From positions 10,201,501 through 10,265,500 of the forward strand of contig JAITYX010000005.1 of NCBI GenBank assembly GCA_021018815.1: a stretch of 64,000 nt of DNA, written 5' to 3'. Source of the stretch: Talinum fruticosum. Its lineage: Eukaryota > Streptophyta > Magnoliopsida > Caryophyllales > Talinaceae. How positions within the stretch are numbered: position 1 is the stretch's first letter; each line of letters starts with the position of its first letter. The translations under genes and the position numbers were made by a program. This document shows positions 1 to 12,527 of the stretch, piece after piece. Under the pieces are notes generated by a model, which did not search any database, was not told where the DNA came from, and saw only the letters and a program-made list of their open reading frames with translations.

Positions 1-769
1 CTAATTGCATGCTACACATGAGCAAATAAAAGAGAAGCTTAGGCAGGTGGGGGAAGAAACAAGAAAAAAAGCTCCACATTTTCTTGATGAAAACATAAGC
101 TTTTCTTTGCAAGTAAGCTCAAAAAGCCAAAGACTATACAAATTATATCCTTACTATCACCAATATAACCCAAAAACCCAAAACACAAGAATGCATGTGA
201 CCCCACCTTCTAGGAAGGGTTGCCACATTACATTTTGTGCAATATCGACACAAAGACCAGTTATTAGCATTCAAAGGACTATTTTTTCCAACCAAGCTTT
301 ATCCTTTGGTTTCATTTTTTTGTTGAGTCCTTAGTTAAAAAAATTTCAAGGCGCACAAAAGTGCAAAGGGTCCTGGGACCCGGGGAATGAGCTTTGAGGC
401 AAAGGCATGGGCTTTACAGAACAAGGCGCACTTACTAAAAAATGCTTGAAAATCATTGCCATATGATATTTTCGATGAATAAGCTAGATGATGGCATCAA
501 ATAAGTGATTAGACATCATTATTGCTAAGAAAAATACCACAAAGAGTCTTAGATTGTCATAATACAATGAATTCGCTATGATTTTCACCAAAAAGCAAGC
601 AGAAAAAGGGAAAAAAAGGGCACAAACATCACAAAATCTGAAAGTTAACGTAAATTGATTGAGTTTGAGACACAATCAACACAAAATTTATGCCTCAGTG
701 GCAATTAATTATTGTCATGAATAGGTACTATTGCACTTTTTCCTGAATTTGAGTGAAAATTTTCAAATC

Positions 770-1215
770 TCTCACTGTAACACTATTGAGGTATGTGAGG
801 CGCACGAGGCACAATTGCGCCTTTGCTGAGGCGCATCTGAAGCGCGCCCTCCCAGGGCTTTTGGAATGGCTGGGCTTGACCCCTTGCAAGGCACAAGTGG
901 GTGGACTTTGAGCTTTTGCGCAAGCACGCTTTTAAACAAAGGTTGAGTCCATGTTTCATTCTCGTTTGCACCTCCCATTGTTCTTGTTAGAAAATGGTCT
1001 GAGCTGTGGCTTTCTTTCCCCACCGAAAAGTTTGGCACATCAACCCACAGGAGTCAATACATGCCTTAAAATCAGCAATTTTAGTGTCAGCCACCTCATT
1101 GCCTCCCATTCTACCATCCTGATGGAGTAAGGAATTAAATCCCCAAGGACACACCATGCATCATTCATAGTAAGAGCAATATGGCCAAGGCTCTCCCATA
1201 AGCTTTTCCTTTGCT
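770..1215 (-). pseudogene. LINE endonuclease-domain fragment
   Basis: Reading the minus strand from about 1205 down gives a stretch typical of the endonuclease of plant non-LTR retrotransposons: a Trp-Cys-Val-Leu-Gly-Asp motif, then Asn-Ser-Leu-Leu, then GRMGGNEV and a DF..CID.CGL segment. This is the apurinic-type nuclease that nicks target DNA before reverse transcription. A one-base loss near 1138 breaks the GDFN motif into two frames, and the reading degrades below about 950 into GC-rich sequence with AGGCGC and GCGCCT patches. It lies in the same orientation as the PMT9-like gene, inside what would be its last intron. It is a dead fragment; no start, reverse transcriptase or poly-A tail is attached. 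Confidence 0.6.
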
Positions 1216-1310
1216 AGTCTAAGATAGCCGCAGACCAGTAGAAACACTTTTTATAGATAATTGGGTTACTTTACAGTGTATCAATTGTTCGGAAGAGAAT
1301 TCAACATTAT

Positions 1311-1943
1311 GGGTGTGTTTGTTTCAGTGGAAAATATTTTTTCGGAAAATTATCATTCTATTTTCTACCGTTTGGTAACGTAAGTGGTGGATAAATATTT
1401 TCTGGGGAAAATAATTTCCAATCAAGGGAAAATAAAGTTCTTTTTATGAGGAAGGAAGTTAATTTTCCTCTACCTCAATCAAGGGAAAATAAAGTCTTAT
1501 CAATGGGAGTTCAAGTTCCAAACTTCTCTTACTTTGCCACCTTCAATTTCTTTTTCCAAGTTTTGTCCTTGTCTTTTTCCCTTTTTTGTTGCAAAGTTCA
1601 TAGATGAAAAGTTTTTTTACAGTATTTGTTTCTTTTTTTAATTTCTATTATTTATACATGGAAAAGTTTGATCATAGGGAGATTTACAAACTTATTAAAT
1701 TTAGGTGCTCAACGTATATATATATATATATGGGTTTTGAAGTTGAATTAGTTATTTACTTTTTCTTTTCATATTTATGGAGTTTTTATGGTTGGTTTTT
1801 GCGTTTAAGTAGCTATTTTAGAAAATTATTTTTCTTCTACCAAACAAAGGAAAATGTGGATGGAAAATGGTTTTCCTTGAAAATTCATTCTCCTATGAAA
1901 AATAATTTCCTGGGAAAATATTTTCCCGCAACCAAACACACCC
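1311..1943. mobile_element. MITE-like element, 11-bp inverted ends
   Basis: GGGTGTGTTTG at 1311-1321 is the exact reverse complement of CAAACACACCC at 1933-1943. Subterminal stretches rich in GGAAAATATTTTC also mirror each other (about 1328-1345 and 1911-1926). The interior is AT-rich and has no convincing coding capacity. The flanking triplets are TAT and TAA, close to but not an exact 3-bp duplication, so a Tourist/Harbinger-type origin is only a suggestion. It lies between the two LINE fragments. Confidence 0.55.
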
Positions 1944-1959
1944 TAACTTCCAGGCACAT

Positions 1960-2760
1960 ATTTTTTCAGTGCACATACAGAAGAGAACTAATTAGGGAGA
2001 TGTGTCTATGAGCTGTTTTAGCAATTACAGGACAGAAGGCTTGACCAGATGCAAAAATGCTAAGGGAGATTGTCTGAAAACAGGTGACGTGTGATGTATT
2101 CTCAGCTTGTGGCAAATCTCTGTGCTGTCAAAGAACATTTCAAATGGGGAAGTGATACAAACAAAATGTGGTACTGGACCAAGGGCAAGAATGGCAGCTA
2201 CTCAGTTTCTGTAGGATATAAATGGAGCATCAATGTCCAAAGAAGGGAAAAATAGGCAAGAATCATCTGGTCCAGGATGAATACACCCAGACATAACTTC
2301 ATCTGCTGGCTGCTAATGTGCAATAAATTCCTGTCAGAGCAAGATTGGAGAAATACCAGTCCCTCTTGGATACTCAGTGTGTTATGTGCAATGCTGGTAC
2401 TGAAACAATAGAACATTCGTTTTTGAGTGCAAGTATGCGACTCAAGTCAGGGAAGGTTTGAGTGACTGGCTGGAGATTGCTGAGTCAATGGACAAACAAT
2501 GAAACAATGGATTGACAAACTAATCAATATGAAGGCTGAAAAGTGGCATAAGGAGCTGGTGTACACTGGGGTTGCTGCAAGGGTTTACAATCTCTAGAAG
2601 GCTAGAAATCATGCAATCTTCAACAAGACCAAGACTAGTGTGCAGTGTACAATGTACATAATTCAGGAACAAGTTAGGCATAGAATTTTATTCCTAGCAA
2701 AACAATCAAGGAAATATGAGAAATGTATAGATATAGTCTGCGGTTGAGATAGGAAGGCTG
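1960..2760 (+). pseudogene. LINE reverse-transcriptase C-terminal (zf-RVT) fragment
   Basis: Plus-strand frames encode pieces typical of the region following reverse transcriptase in plant LINEs: a WYWTKGKNGSYSV segment near 2167-2205, a TPRHNFICWLL segment near 2282-2312, and a later ARNHAIFNKT-like and QVRHRILF-like tail near 2600-2690. An HxFFQC segment, normally found downstream of these, lies before them near 1960, so the fragment may be rearranged or derive from two copies. Stops and frameshifts interrupt it throughout. It is opposite in orientation to the endonuclease fragment at 770-1215, so the two are not simply halves of one intact element. It is antisense to the PMT9-like gene and sits in its presumed last intron. 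Confidence 0.55.
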
Positions 2761-3031
2761 AGTAATGAGAATTTCTCATACTTAGTGCTTCTTAGGTTGT
2801 TGCCTGCTTAGGCAAGTTTGACACAAGGTAATGAAGAACACAAACAACTTTGTACTAGAAAAAAAAATGGATCCCCATCTGCTGTAGCCTATCCTTTGTG
2901 AGGAGCCTATTCTGTGTAATCAACCACATATTGTTTAGAGACAGATATATTGGGCCTCAATTCCTGCAAAAGTGGGGCGGAGATGCAACAAGTGGAGACG
3001 AGGGACATGGATGGGTTTTTTCTTAATGGCT

Positions 3032-3225
3032 TGTTCGAAGTTACATAAAAAACAAACAAAAAAACAGAAACAGAAACAAACAGAAATGAAGGAAACAAAC
3101 AGAAAAGAGCAAAACCGAACTCAAACGAGTAACAGAAAAGAGAACAAATGAACAGAAAGGAAAATAAAAGAACAGAAACGAACAAAAAACAGAAATAGAT
3201 GATGGTTTTTATGTAACTTCGAACA
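3032..3225. mobile_element. small inverted-repeat element with purine-rich core
   Basis: TGTTCGAAGTTACATAAAAA (3032-3051) is repeated as its perfect reverse complement at 3206-3225, enclosing about 154 bases of nearly pyrimidine-poor sequence built on CAGAAA/CAAACAGAA motifs. Extending the arms one base either way breaks the match. The flanks GGCT and GACT are not an exact target duplication. No coding capacity. It resembles a tiny non-autonomous DNA element or a hairpin-forming repeat; no named family is recognised. Confidence 0.55.
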
Positions 3226-3646
3226 GACTCTGTTTTCCCCTTTTCATCAAGCCCTTAGAGACATACAAGTAGCAAACAGCTTAATAAGTTTATAAAGACA
3301 ATCTAGACAATTAGTAAAGGCATCAAACATCTAATAGTTTCAACTCATTACATCTCACAAACGAGCAGAACGAATAAAGTAATTCATTAGATGATTACAG
3401 AACCCTTCAACCCTTATTCATTTGTAACCTTAAATATGTTACTGCACATATATCGCATAGGTCAGCTGATATGCCAGATGCATGTCTGAGCATCAAGGAG
3501 ACAAAACGCAGTAAGGAAGAGAGACCATCCTTCAAAACCTATGATTTCAGTAAACGTCACTAAACAGAGTACTTAACCTCAGAATTAGGAACAAATGTAC
3601 TCAGAGATCAGCTACCCAAAATACAAGAAGCCAGAAAATTTTTTAC

Positions 3647-6600
3647 CAGTCATGAACTGTACCAATCAGGCCACGATCATAGATGATTTTTATCTTTGGA
3701 GCAGTGCTTACAGTAGCAACATTCATCACCCAAACATCCTTATCATTCAAACCGGCAGCAAATCCACCTATGTTGGAGTTCATATCCATGATATTACGCA
3801 GAGTGTTCTTCTGTAAAACAGATTTCATCAGGCTCCAGTATTCACTCACTCTAAAATGCCATGTGCTCTGCAATGTTTCAATATTCAGCAGTTAGTGATC
3901 TTGAAAGTAAACATTGTATGGGAAGCAAAAGCAGGGAGGCATGCCTTGAACATCATGGAATACAACTTACTGTGTCAGATTGAAATTCTTCTGCGCTGAT
4001 GCCAATTTCTTCCAAGCGGGGAGGAGGTGCAGTAAGCCTTTGTGGCCAAGGAAGTAGCCCACTCCCTTTGGCCTTATGCACCTCTGCAGAATATCAGTTA
4101 CGCAAACATGTTTATAAACAAACAGAAATGGAAATAAGAATGTCAGAATTTATCTAGCCAACACGAACCAATATGAAACCGTGCCCAAAATTAGTTCATA
4201 ATTTTCAAATTTTTTTCCGGGGAGAAGGCATAGATACATAGGATATCATAACTTTCAAACTACTTGCAGAGATGCAAGCAGTTCTATGTCCTAATAAAAC
4301 TAAGACATTGCATCCCCCTCCCCTAGACAGCAGGCAATACAGTATGATGCAGTAATATGATAAACTACCCCCGCCCCTCTCTGCCCAAAACAAAAGAAAA
4401 AAAGAGGGAAAAAAGAGGTCTGGGAGAGGGAAAGCATCTAATACAGCAAAGTTAGATACTTATATTCCAGTTTTTTCTGCCATTGCAATTCATACCCTTT
4501 TCCCCTCCTTGAACGAGTTTGCATATGAGTAAGACTCAATGGTTGAAGTTCATGTAAAATATAGGAAATGATCAATCAAGAAATGTAATACCAACCTCAA
4601 TGCCTATGAACTACAATAGAGCAGATAAAAAAGATCCAGGTTAGAAAAAGCTAATCGGTGTGTCGAATGTTAGCCCTCTTAAAAAGATTTGTATACTTGG
4701 AGAGAGTTGTTAAGCCGTTAAAGATGCCAGGATTTTCCTCAAGAACTTTGGTATTTTTACATCACCTTAGTTGGTAGATCTCATGTTCCACATCAGACTG
4801 TTGGAAGGACTGCATCTTGTACCTCTTTATGTTAATTTACATAATAAACACTTTAACAGGGTCCAAAAACTTACTTCTCAAATCAATTTATAGCTTGAGT
4901 ACTGAACTGAACTAGAAGGAAATTCAATTACTTATGGGGGATCACTGCGAATTACATTTTTAACTTTCATGCAACAATATACTAGTCAGTAACACCAAAG
5001 TGCAAATCTTAGTGGCATTTGACTTACCTTCCCATCAGGGGAGCATGGAATTGAAGCCCCACTAGGGGCATTTGAGAAGAGAGACCCCCCTCCTCAAAAA
5101 AAGGGAGCTCTCTGCTATCAGTGTTTTCCCATGAGATATAAGGCCCCTAGATAAAAATTTTACCTTACCCCAAAGAGGAATAAAAAGAAAAGTAGGAGTA
5201 TGATGTATTTGGCAGCAGACTGATCAATGGAGGGTTTTCTTTTCCTTCCACCCCTTGCCCCCGGCGGAAGGATGAGCACAGGCAGTACGCAACGGCAGAG
5301 AAGATATGGATTAATCTGCTGCACCATAACTTCCCAAAGCATTGACAAGAGTGATTACTAGGTAACCACTGACCACCATCCAGTCGCCCTTGAGTTCTTA
5401 GAGGAGTCACTCATCAATTTATTCTCAGATTCTTCAAAATAGCACCGACTGGGAATTCATCAATATATGACCACACAAAATATATGATTTTTTTGTAACA
5501 AAGAGGATAGGGGTCAGAAGAATTGATAGAAAGATGAAACTCCAATCTTATACCACTTCAACAGGAAAAACAGAAAAAATCATAATAATATCATCTGCAA
5601 CAAATACACTTCTCACAGTTCAAGCTTAACAGGTACTTCAAATCAAACTCAAAGAGATCATGGAGTGAAACTTACAAAACCAAGCATTTGAATACATATC
5701 TACCAACCATATCAGAGGATAAGAAAAGATGTCCCAACTCCCATAGCCATACTACCAAAATCTCTATGAGCAAACTAATGAATAATGGAAACACAGTTCA
5801 ATCTAGATCTACGTTTAAGTGGCAGCAACATTACCATTCACCAAATCAAAGAGAATACGTTCCTGCAGTACTAAATGTCAAGAGATGCCAACTCATAAAA
5901 GAGTCAGAGCAATATAAAAAGGAAAACATCATGCACAGGGGTAAAAGATGACAGCTTGTGATGCTGACAGTAACGCTCAACTGCTACTTACTTGGTGGAT
6001 ATGGGGATATGCAGGCCCTCATCGACACATTCCAAGCTCCATCTGGATTATTGTCAGAACTGCATAGGGGAGGTTGAGTTCCAGGTTCTCTCTTCAGGTA
6101 ACAGCTGTTGGTCAGAGGTTTAGCCCATATAACAGTTTGATCTTTCTTTGAGACAACTCTCCAGCACATCCTTCTCAGGAGGCCATACATTAAATTCCAG
6201 ATTCTTCTGTTCTCTGGATCTTGTGCATAAGCTTCTGGAGAAGAGTACACAAAATATGCACCAGGCCTGAGTAATCTATCAAGTTCCAACAATAAAATAC
6301 CATCTCTCTGAAGCCAATCAATCCTACATCTGGAGCAATGGGCTAGCTCAAATGATCTACTAGGATAAGGAAGCCTTTTAGTTCCAAGGACACCAAGAGT
6401 TGATGGAATTCCTCTCTCTAATGCAAATTGTATTTGATTTTCATGAACATCGTTAGGTGCCAACGACATAGCAATAATATCATGGGAAAGAAGATATGCA
6501 CCAAAACTTGCCACTCCACATCCCACATCAAGAACGGTCCTTAAATTGCCACCATTGTTAAGTTTATCAACTGGAAACTTGAGCATCTGTAAAATTGTTT

Positions 6601-8733
6601 CGAAAAACATTAGGATGTTAATCACAAACAGAACGCATATAATATGTGTAAAGCACCACTTACCCTTGCAAGAGAAACAATATACTTATCAGCACCATCA
6701 TGGAAATGGGTTCCTCCACCAGGGAAGTATACTTTGTCCCCGTCAACAGCCATCCAATGTTGATCAGATTTCTCTTGGGCGAGGTGGGTGTGTGGTATGT
6801 TTGCTTTCCATACCTCATCTCTGCTTGTTGGCCATCTAATTGGTATCTGATTTTCTAACAATAAACTTGTCGGAATCAAAAGGAGGCAAAACAAGAGTAA
6901 CCAAATCCCTTCAGAAGAAAATATTCACCAACCTTGTAACCAATTGGAGGTGGGATAAGACAATTATAACGCCGCTCACGTGGTGGGCAGTGACGCTCAT
7001 AGTGCTCCATCAATGTTAGATTAGGCCTTAACCTCAATTGATATAATAAATTTCTATCTAAACAAGGTACCAACTCTGAATATGACATGTCGCATATCTG
7101 CAAAATCAAGCTTTTCACCATATTAAGATTGTTGAATAATAACAAAGAATAACATCTTTGGGGGAGGGGGGTGAAGCAGCAGATCATGCCATGTTGAAAT
7201 CTAGACAAAATCATGCCTAATAAAAGTCCCTGGTGCTCTGTGTCAAAGGAAAGGGCAGGAAATCATGACAATGTTGGCAGGAGGACAGTGGAAATTTCTC
7301 AGATGATGAAGACTCATATGCTAAGGGCACTTATGCGATTTGCCTACATGTCTAAGAAAAACGGGGTATGCACGACACCAGACCTGGACATCCTGCTCTA
7401 ATATGGGAGAAGGTAGCCTTCTGATCACATGTCTTGCAACGACACATACATCCACTTTTTGACAACCTATGCAACCCATCAGCTTGAATTGCTAACAAGA
7501 AGAATTCTCCTCTGGTATAAGTGGTAAGGCTAAGAACAAGGATTTTTATATGCCTTTTTAGCTGTCACCTTATTTGTCTGTTTATCTTCTACTATGAAAC
7601 TATCAAACAATAATAGCAGCCTGCTTTGCACCTGTCAAGATGGAAATGCGTTCTTTTCCTACACTCATACTTTTCGACCAACAGATTCAGATGTTAGCAA
7701 CCACAAATACATGGTAGAATGTCATGTGCCGTGCAATGAACAAATAAAATTGACACAATTTCAATTTTTTGACATATGAAAATGCCAGTTCTAGGCCAAT
7801 TTGTTTTTTAAAAATAAAACAAACTCTTGAAATCTAGTGTACTAAAGTAATATGCCTCTCTAAGCTGTACAGTTGTACCCTGCTTCCTTTATATGGAGTA
7901 ATAATAATATGCAGTCAATGGTTTTTAAACCAAGGGTCTTATGGAAACAGCCTCTTTGTAATTTTGCAATGTATGGGTAAGGCTGCTACAATGAACCCCA
8001 CAACAGCTTACCTAGGCAGTACTCTTGGTTATGGATCTGGATTTGGAATTTTCAGACATTTTTCATGTGCTCGGCAGCGCAAGACATGCATGGCTGAATA
8101 CCCAAATGCTAAATCAAGGAGAGTGTCCGCTATTCTCAAAATATAGACACTCCCCGGGTTTGAACCTCAGGAATCAAACTCCTCCATTTTGAGGAGACTA
8201 TGTGAAGGCTAAGAATTTGCTTATCCTTAGGCCCAATTATACCAGTACTTAAAAAGCTAAAAATTCCAATATGAAATTCAACATGAATATCAAGGAATCA
8301 TCAAATTTAAACAATTCACACCACATAACCTCTAACCAAAAATAAAGAATCAAACTCAAAAACATATCCATAAAAGGCACCATCAAAACGCAAAATTATC
8401 CAAACTAACAAAAAGGGCACACCACATAATTCCACATTCACGCTTTTAAGTTCAAAAAATCTCAAAATTCTCAAGTAATCAAGAAAATTCAGAAGATAAA
8501 CGCACTGGTATGCTGTCGGGCACGAGAGAATCGAGGTTTTGCGCTTGAAAAACATCACCCGAGCCTTTAACAAAGCTGCCCAAGAAGGGATCCTCCTCGT
8601 CGTCGAGCCTGGGAGAGTAAGGAGCGAGAAAAGAACCATAATAGAGACAAGCCAAGCCCAGAAATACAATCAATCCAAGCAATACGTGCTTGATGAGGGC
8701 CGAACTCGGACGAGACTCACTCTTCTGCTTCAT
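3647..8733 (-). CDS. PMT9-like: PMT9-like probable methyltransferase (partial, 6 exons visible)
   Basis: Exons read on the minus strand: 8506-8733, 6933-7097, 6664-6846, 5992-6586, 3971-4083 and 3647-3867, all joined by GT-AG introns in consistent phase. They give about 502 residues, starting at the ATG at 8733 (MKQKS). Residues about 16-35 form one membrane anchor. Then follow SIPICDM, the PCLDRN/HYERHCPP segment, the PGGGTHFH motif, a SAM-binding LDVGCG at about residue 211, and the HCSRCRIDW and EMD-type central region. This matches the plant DUF248/Methyltransf_29 family, best Arabidopsis PMT9 from memory. Family members are Golgi type II proteins linked to pectin methylation (QUA2, QUA3); activity of PMT9 itself is not established. 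The final exon, roughly 110 residues starting WCEAF in relatives, is absent: exon 6 ends at a donor (TG|GTAAAA), and 1-3646 holds no match. It is either left of the window or lost. Confidence 0.93.
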
Positions 8734-8905
8734 TTGCAGGAACCGTAAATTCCGAAGTCTTGCTATAGAGGAGAGAGAGAAGGACGAGGGATGGAGAGAG
8801 AAAGAGAGAGCCCCTCAGCTCCTCCCTCCACTCAATCCACTGCCACGCCCACGCTGCTTGGAGTTTTGCCTGCAGCTCTCCCTCTCTCCCCTGTCTCTCA
8901 ACTCA
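8734..8905 (-). promoter_or_regulatory. 5' leader of the PMT9-like gene, GA/CT-rich
   Basis: Upstream of the start codon the transcribed (minus) strand is a pyrimidine-rich CT tract, visible as GAGAGAGA runs on the plus strand at 8769-8811. Such CT tracts are common in plant leaders and near transcription starts. No clear TATA box is placed. The boundary with the MITE-like repeat at 8949 is close, so the promoter may extend into that repeat. Confidence 0.45.
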
Positions 8906-8948
8906 AGCTGATCAGATCACCCCCTAGATTTTAGGGACTATTGTTTTC

Positions 8949-9363
8949 GTTTTTGGACGGAAATAATATAACTTTTTTAATATGAACAATACAAATATTG
9001 ATACTATTTAATGATTTCAGAATATAATTGAGTTTGGAGACTGGACTCGTCGAAAAGTTGACGTGTCGAGCGGAGTTAAAATTTTGATATGTATTTTTTG
9101 ATTTAATGGTCACATAAACAAAATTTTTTTCTATTTAATTCTCCAATATACTGAAACTAGCTTATGTGGCCATAAAACCTAAAAATTAAGTTCAAAATTT
9201 TAACTATACCTAACACGTCAACTATTCGACGAGTTCGGCTCCTAAACTTAGTTATATTCTGAAATCGTTAAATAACTTTAAAATTTGTAATGTTCATAAC
9301 TAAAAACAATCGTATTATTTTTAACTAAGACTTCCAAAGTTCATATTATTTTCATCCAAAAAT
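8949..9363. mobile_element. hairpin MITE-like repeat upstream of the PMT9-like gene
   Basis: Left arm (about 8949-9089) and right arm (about 9191-9363) are imperfect reverse complements over some 140 bases or more. Matching blocks include TTTTTGGA with ATCCAAAAA, ATAATTGAGTTTGGAG with CTCCTAAACTTAGTTAT, CTCGTCGAA with TTCGACGAG, GTTGACGTG with CACGTCAAC, and TTAAAATTTTGA with TCAAAATTTTAA. About 100 bases form the loop. No ORF is supported. A transcript through it would fold into a long imperfect duplex. Confidence 0.6.
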
Positions 9364-12100
9364 TCTTTCTTTTATAGGTAGGTTCAAAGGAGTTCCATAA
9401 TTACAATGCCTCTAGACCTTTATTAGGGGTAGGAAATGCCCTTAAGTTTTGGAAAAGAAGTATACGCCCTTTGAGGCTTTGACTACATTAATTTAAATTC
9501 TTTTGCTTTTTAAATTTAATATGATATGACTTTACAAGCATGATGTGGTAGTGATAATCCTTCTATCTCATATTCATTGCAAAAAATATTTAATTCTCTA
9601 ATCTCATTTTATTATTAAAATATGATTTTTAAAAGTATCAAGAGTAATACAATTTTAAGGCTTATTTTCCTCTTTCCCCTATATGACTTCTTTTGATTAA
9701 CAAAACAAAACAAAAGAAAGAAACGTTAATTTATCATGGAAGTGAGATAATCTTAGCATTTAAATTTCCTCACTTTCTACATTTGAAAATGTATATGGAA
9801 CGAAATGAGTAATTTTCAATAGCATTAATGATATATTATAGACTCCTTTTTCAAGTACTAGTGTGAACCCAGTGTTATGCATGGAATAATGTTATATAAT
9901 GTATACCTTAAAAATTATTGAATCACGGAGTACCATTGTACTTGTGAGTTTTTCTCGATCATTTGATTTTATTGAATGGTTTCACATTCAACTATATTCT
10001 TCTACATGTTATCCCCTCACGGTGAAAAAACTTTCGTGACTCATCGATTTATCGGAACTCAATACATAAAAATCATTAGAGCCCAACACACATTCATCTT
10101 TCAATCATTCTAAATTTCTAAAGAATAAATAAAAAATCTAAAACAATAAATAAAAAAGAATGTTAAAAACATATCATCAAGGTTTTAAGATTATACTTGT
10201 GATTTGGAACATTAAGAAGGCGGAACCCTATAAGAATCAAACAATTTAAATAATGTGACAATATGTTTGGGTATCAAAAGACAAATATTAGTAGGAAAAG
10301 GAATAATATATAATTGGTAGATATTGAATTAGATGACCTATAGATAACAACAAATATCATTATGTCGCAAATTAATATTATAATACAAATTACAATAAAT
10401 CAATAAAAGAATGTCAAACTTATAATTCATAACTCTCTCCAAAGTCAATACTAATTTGACTTTAACGTCTAAATAAATATATACATTCAACCTACTAAAA
10501 CATCATTAACTAAAATGTTACATGAACCCTTAAAAGTACACATACACCCATAATGGGATCTCATTTTTAAAAATTATAGGCTGAATATGATGATTTATAT
10601 ATTCTTACCTACTCGTGCACACAAATGCAATCCATTTTTCTCCTACACTCTTTAGTCATCCTTAAGAGGTTATAGACAATAAAAGTTAATTATAAATAAC
10701 TTTCAAACTGTTACTCCACCTCTTAATCATAAATAACTTTATGTTCAACCCCTTATCTTCTTACATTTGCATCCTTAAATCAGCTGTATTTTCCAATCAT
10801 TTGCCTAACATCCAACTCAACTTGCAAAATATATTCACATATTTTAGCTTAACTTCGGCATTTTTGAAACTTAATTTGCAACTATATTTTCTCTCTAAAA
10901 ATTTATAATATCCTAGTCATCTAAAAGGGAATGAGAAAATTCATTAAAAAATAAATTTATTAATTGTAAACATTCACACGAAATAATAAACGTATGGTAA
11001 AAGAAAATTCATTTTGCAAACTTACCCAAAAATTATATAGACATTAAAATCATTTAAGGTAGAAATGTAGTGAGAAAGAATGACAACTTCACTGTGCATA
11101 AATTAGCAAGTGAAGCATATAAAATTCAACTTAATAATTACCAAATTGGGCTTCATAAATCATATTAATGATCAAGTAGGTAGTGAACTAAGAAATGATT
11201 TGTAAGAGAGAATATATGCAAATCTTAGATGTAGGTAACTTAAGACAATTTTTCTGGCGGTTGGTGCAATTTAGCAAGTTACGCAAAACAATCATATAGT
11301 GAAAATATTTCATATATTTGAGGTAAGCTATTGAAATGCCTTCAATTATTTTAAACATTATATGACAACCTTAATCATCTAATCTCTATTCTTTGACCCT
11401 ATATTTTGCGAAGAAAATGTAGATAAAATTAACCGAAAGGATTTATTGTTAATCAATCAAGACATCATCTCAAACTTCTCTTCCTCAATTTAAAGTACAC
11501 ATTGTTATTCGATTAAGGGGCAAATCAAGAGATGCTTAGATACCAAAGCTAAGCTGCCAAAGCAACCAAGTTTGCTAGAATAAGACATCTATAACTCAAA
11601 GCTACATACCTTCGATCTGTTCTCCAGTATTTCTAAAATTCCTTTCTCTTTTCATCATAACAAATATGTCATTTTTTTGTTCCTAAATTTTGTCGATCCT
11701 AAACGACTGACTCTATTATGTTTATATCGTAAATAATTAAAAACTAAAATAAACTAAATTAAGATTTTGAAACTGTAAAAAGAAACATTAAAGGTGAAAT
11801 ATTAACTCCACGTAAGCTAATTACCATTATTCAACATTTGTTTCAACATGTGAAGGAGAAAAAAAATACTAGTAAGACTATACTATCACACACACAAAAA
11901 AAAAAAAAAAAAAGGAGAGGAGAGTCCACTTATAAAAGGAATTTTTTTATTTCGGTAAATTATATTTTTTATTTATCTAATTATTTACATCAACGACTCA
12001 TATTTAATGGACAAATAATTTTTATGGTTAACATTATTCTAAACTTCTACAATCACCCCCTTTGTAATATTTGACCAGTTTAAAAATACTACTATTATAT
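9364..12100. other. AT-rich intergenic spacer, no gene seen
   Basis: About 2.7 kb with stops in all frames and no recognisable domain. A poly-A run preceded by CA repeats lies at about 11889-11912. No inverted termini, LTR or RNA gene was noticed. Confidence 0.6.
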
Positions 12101-12111
12101 ATTGTATAGAT

Positions 12112-12122
12112 TATTATTATTA

Positions 12123-12157
<35 letters not shown>

Positions 12158-12235
12158 GTTATTATTATTATTATTGTTATTATTATTATTATTGTTATTG
12201 TTGTTGTTATTATTATAATAATTATTATTATTTTA
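12112..12235. repeat. TTA/GTT trinucleotide microsatellite
   Basis: Nearly uninterrupted ATT/TTA triplets with scattered GTT variants. An open frame of poly-isoleucine on the minus strand (12034-12273) is a by-product of the repeat. Confidence 0.9.
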
Positions 12236-12527
12236 TTTTTTATTATTTTGGCAAGGAGTAAAAGAGATTCCATATATAAGAGAAAATATTTTTTAAAGAA
12301 TAAATTATCATTTTTTTATTGGACAAAAACTACTAAATTCACTCTCAGGCAGCCATGTTATACTTTTGAAAAGATTGCTATTATACAGTATATAAATGTA
12401 TGACTTTTGAGACTGTATTTTTAGATTTAAAGAGAGGGACAAGCCCCGATGGTACATTATTCGATTAAAGGTATATTCATTTTAGATGTTAAAAACTAAT
12501 TATTAGCTATTGTCAGCTACTATGAGT

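Noticed and set aside
5..334. Open frame of 109 codons, with a plausible exon-like start and a GTAAGC donor at about 111
   Set aside because: No family recognised, no ATG at its start and no neighbouring exon on that strand. One end is the window edge, so it cannot be tested.
8316..8669. 117-codon minus-strand ORF overlapping exon 1
   Set aside because: Different frame from the conserved PMT9-like exon and partly in its intron; a shadow frame.
12034..12273. Minus-strand ORF of poly-isoleucine
   Set aside because: Pure translation of the TTA/GTT microsatellite.
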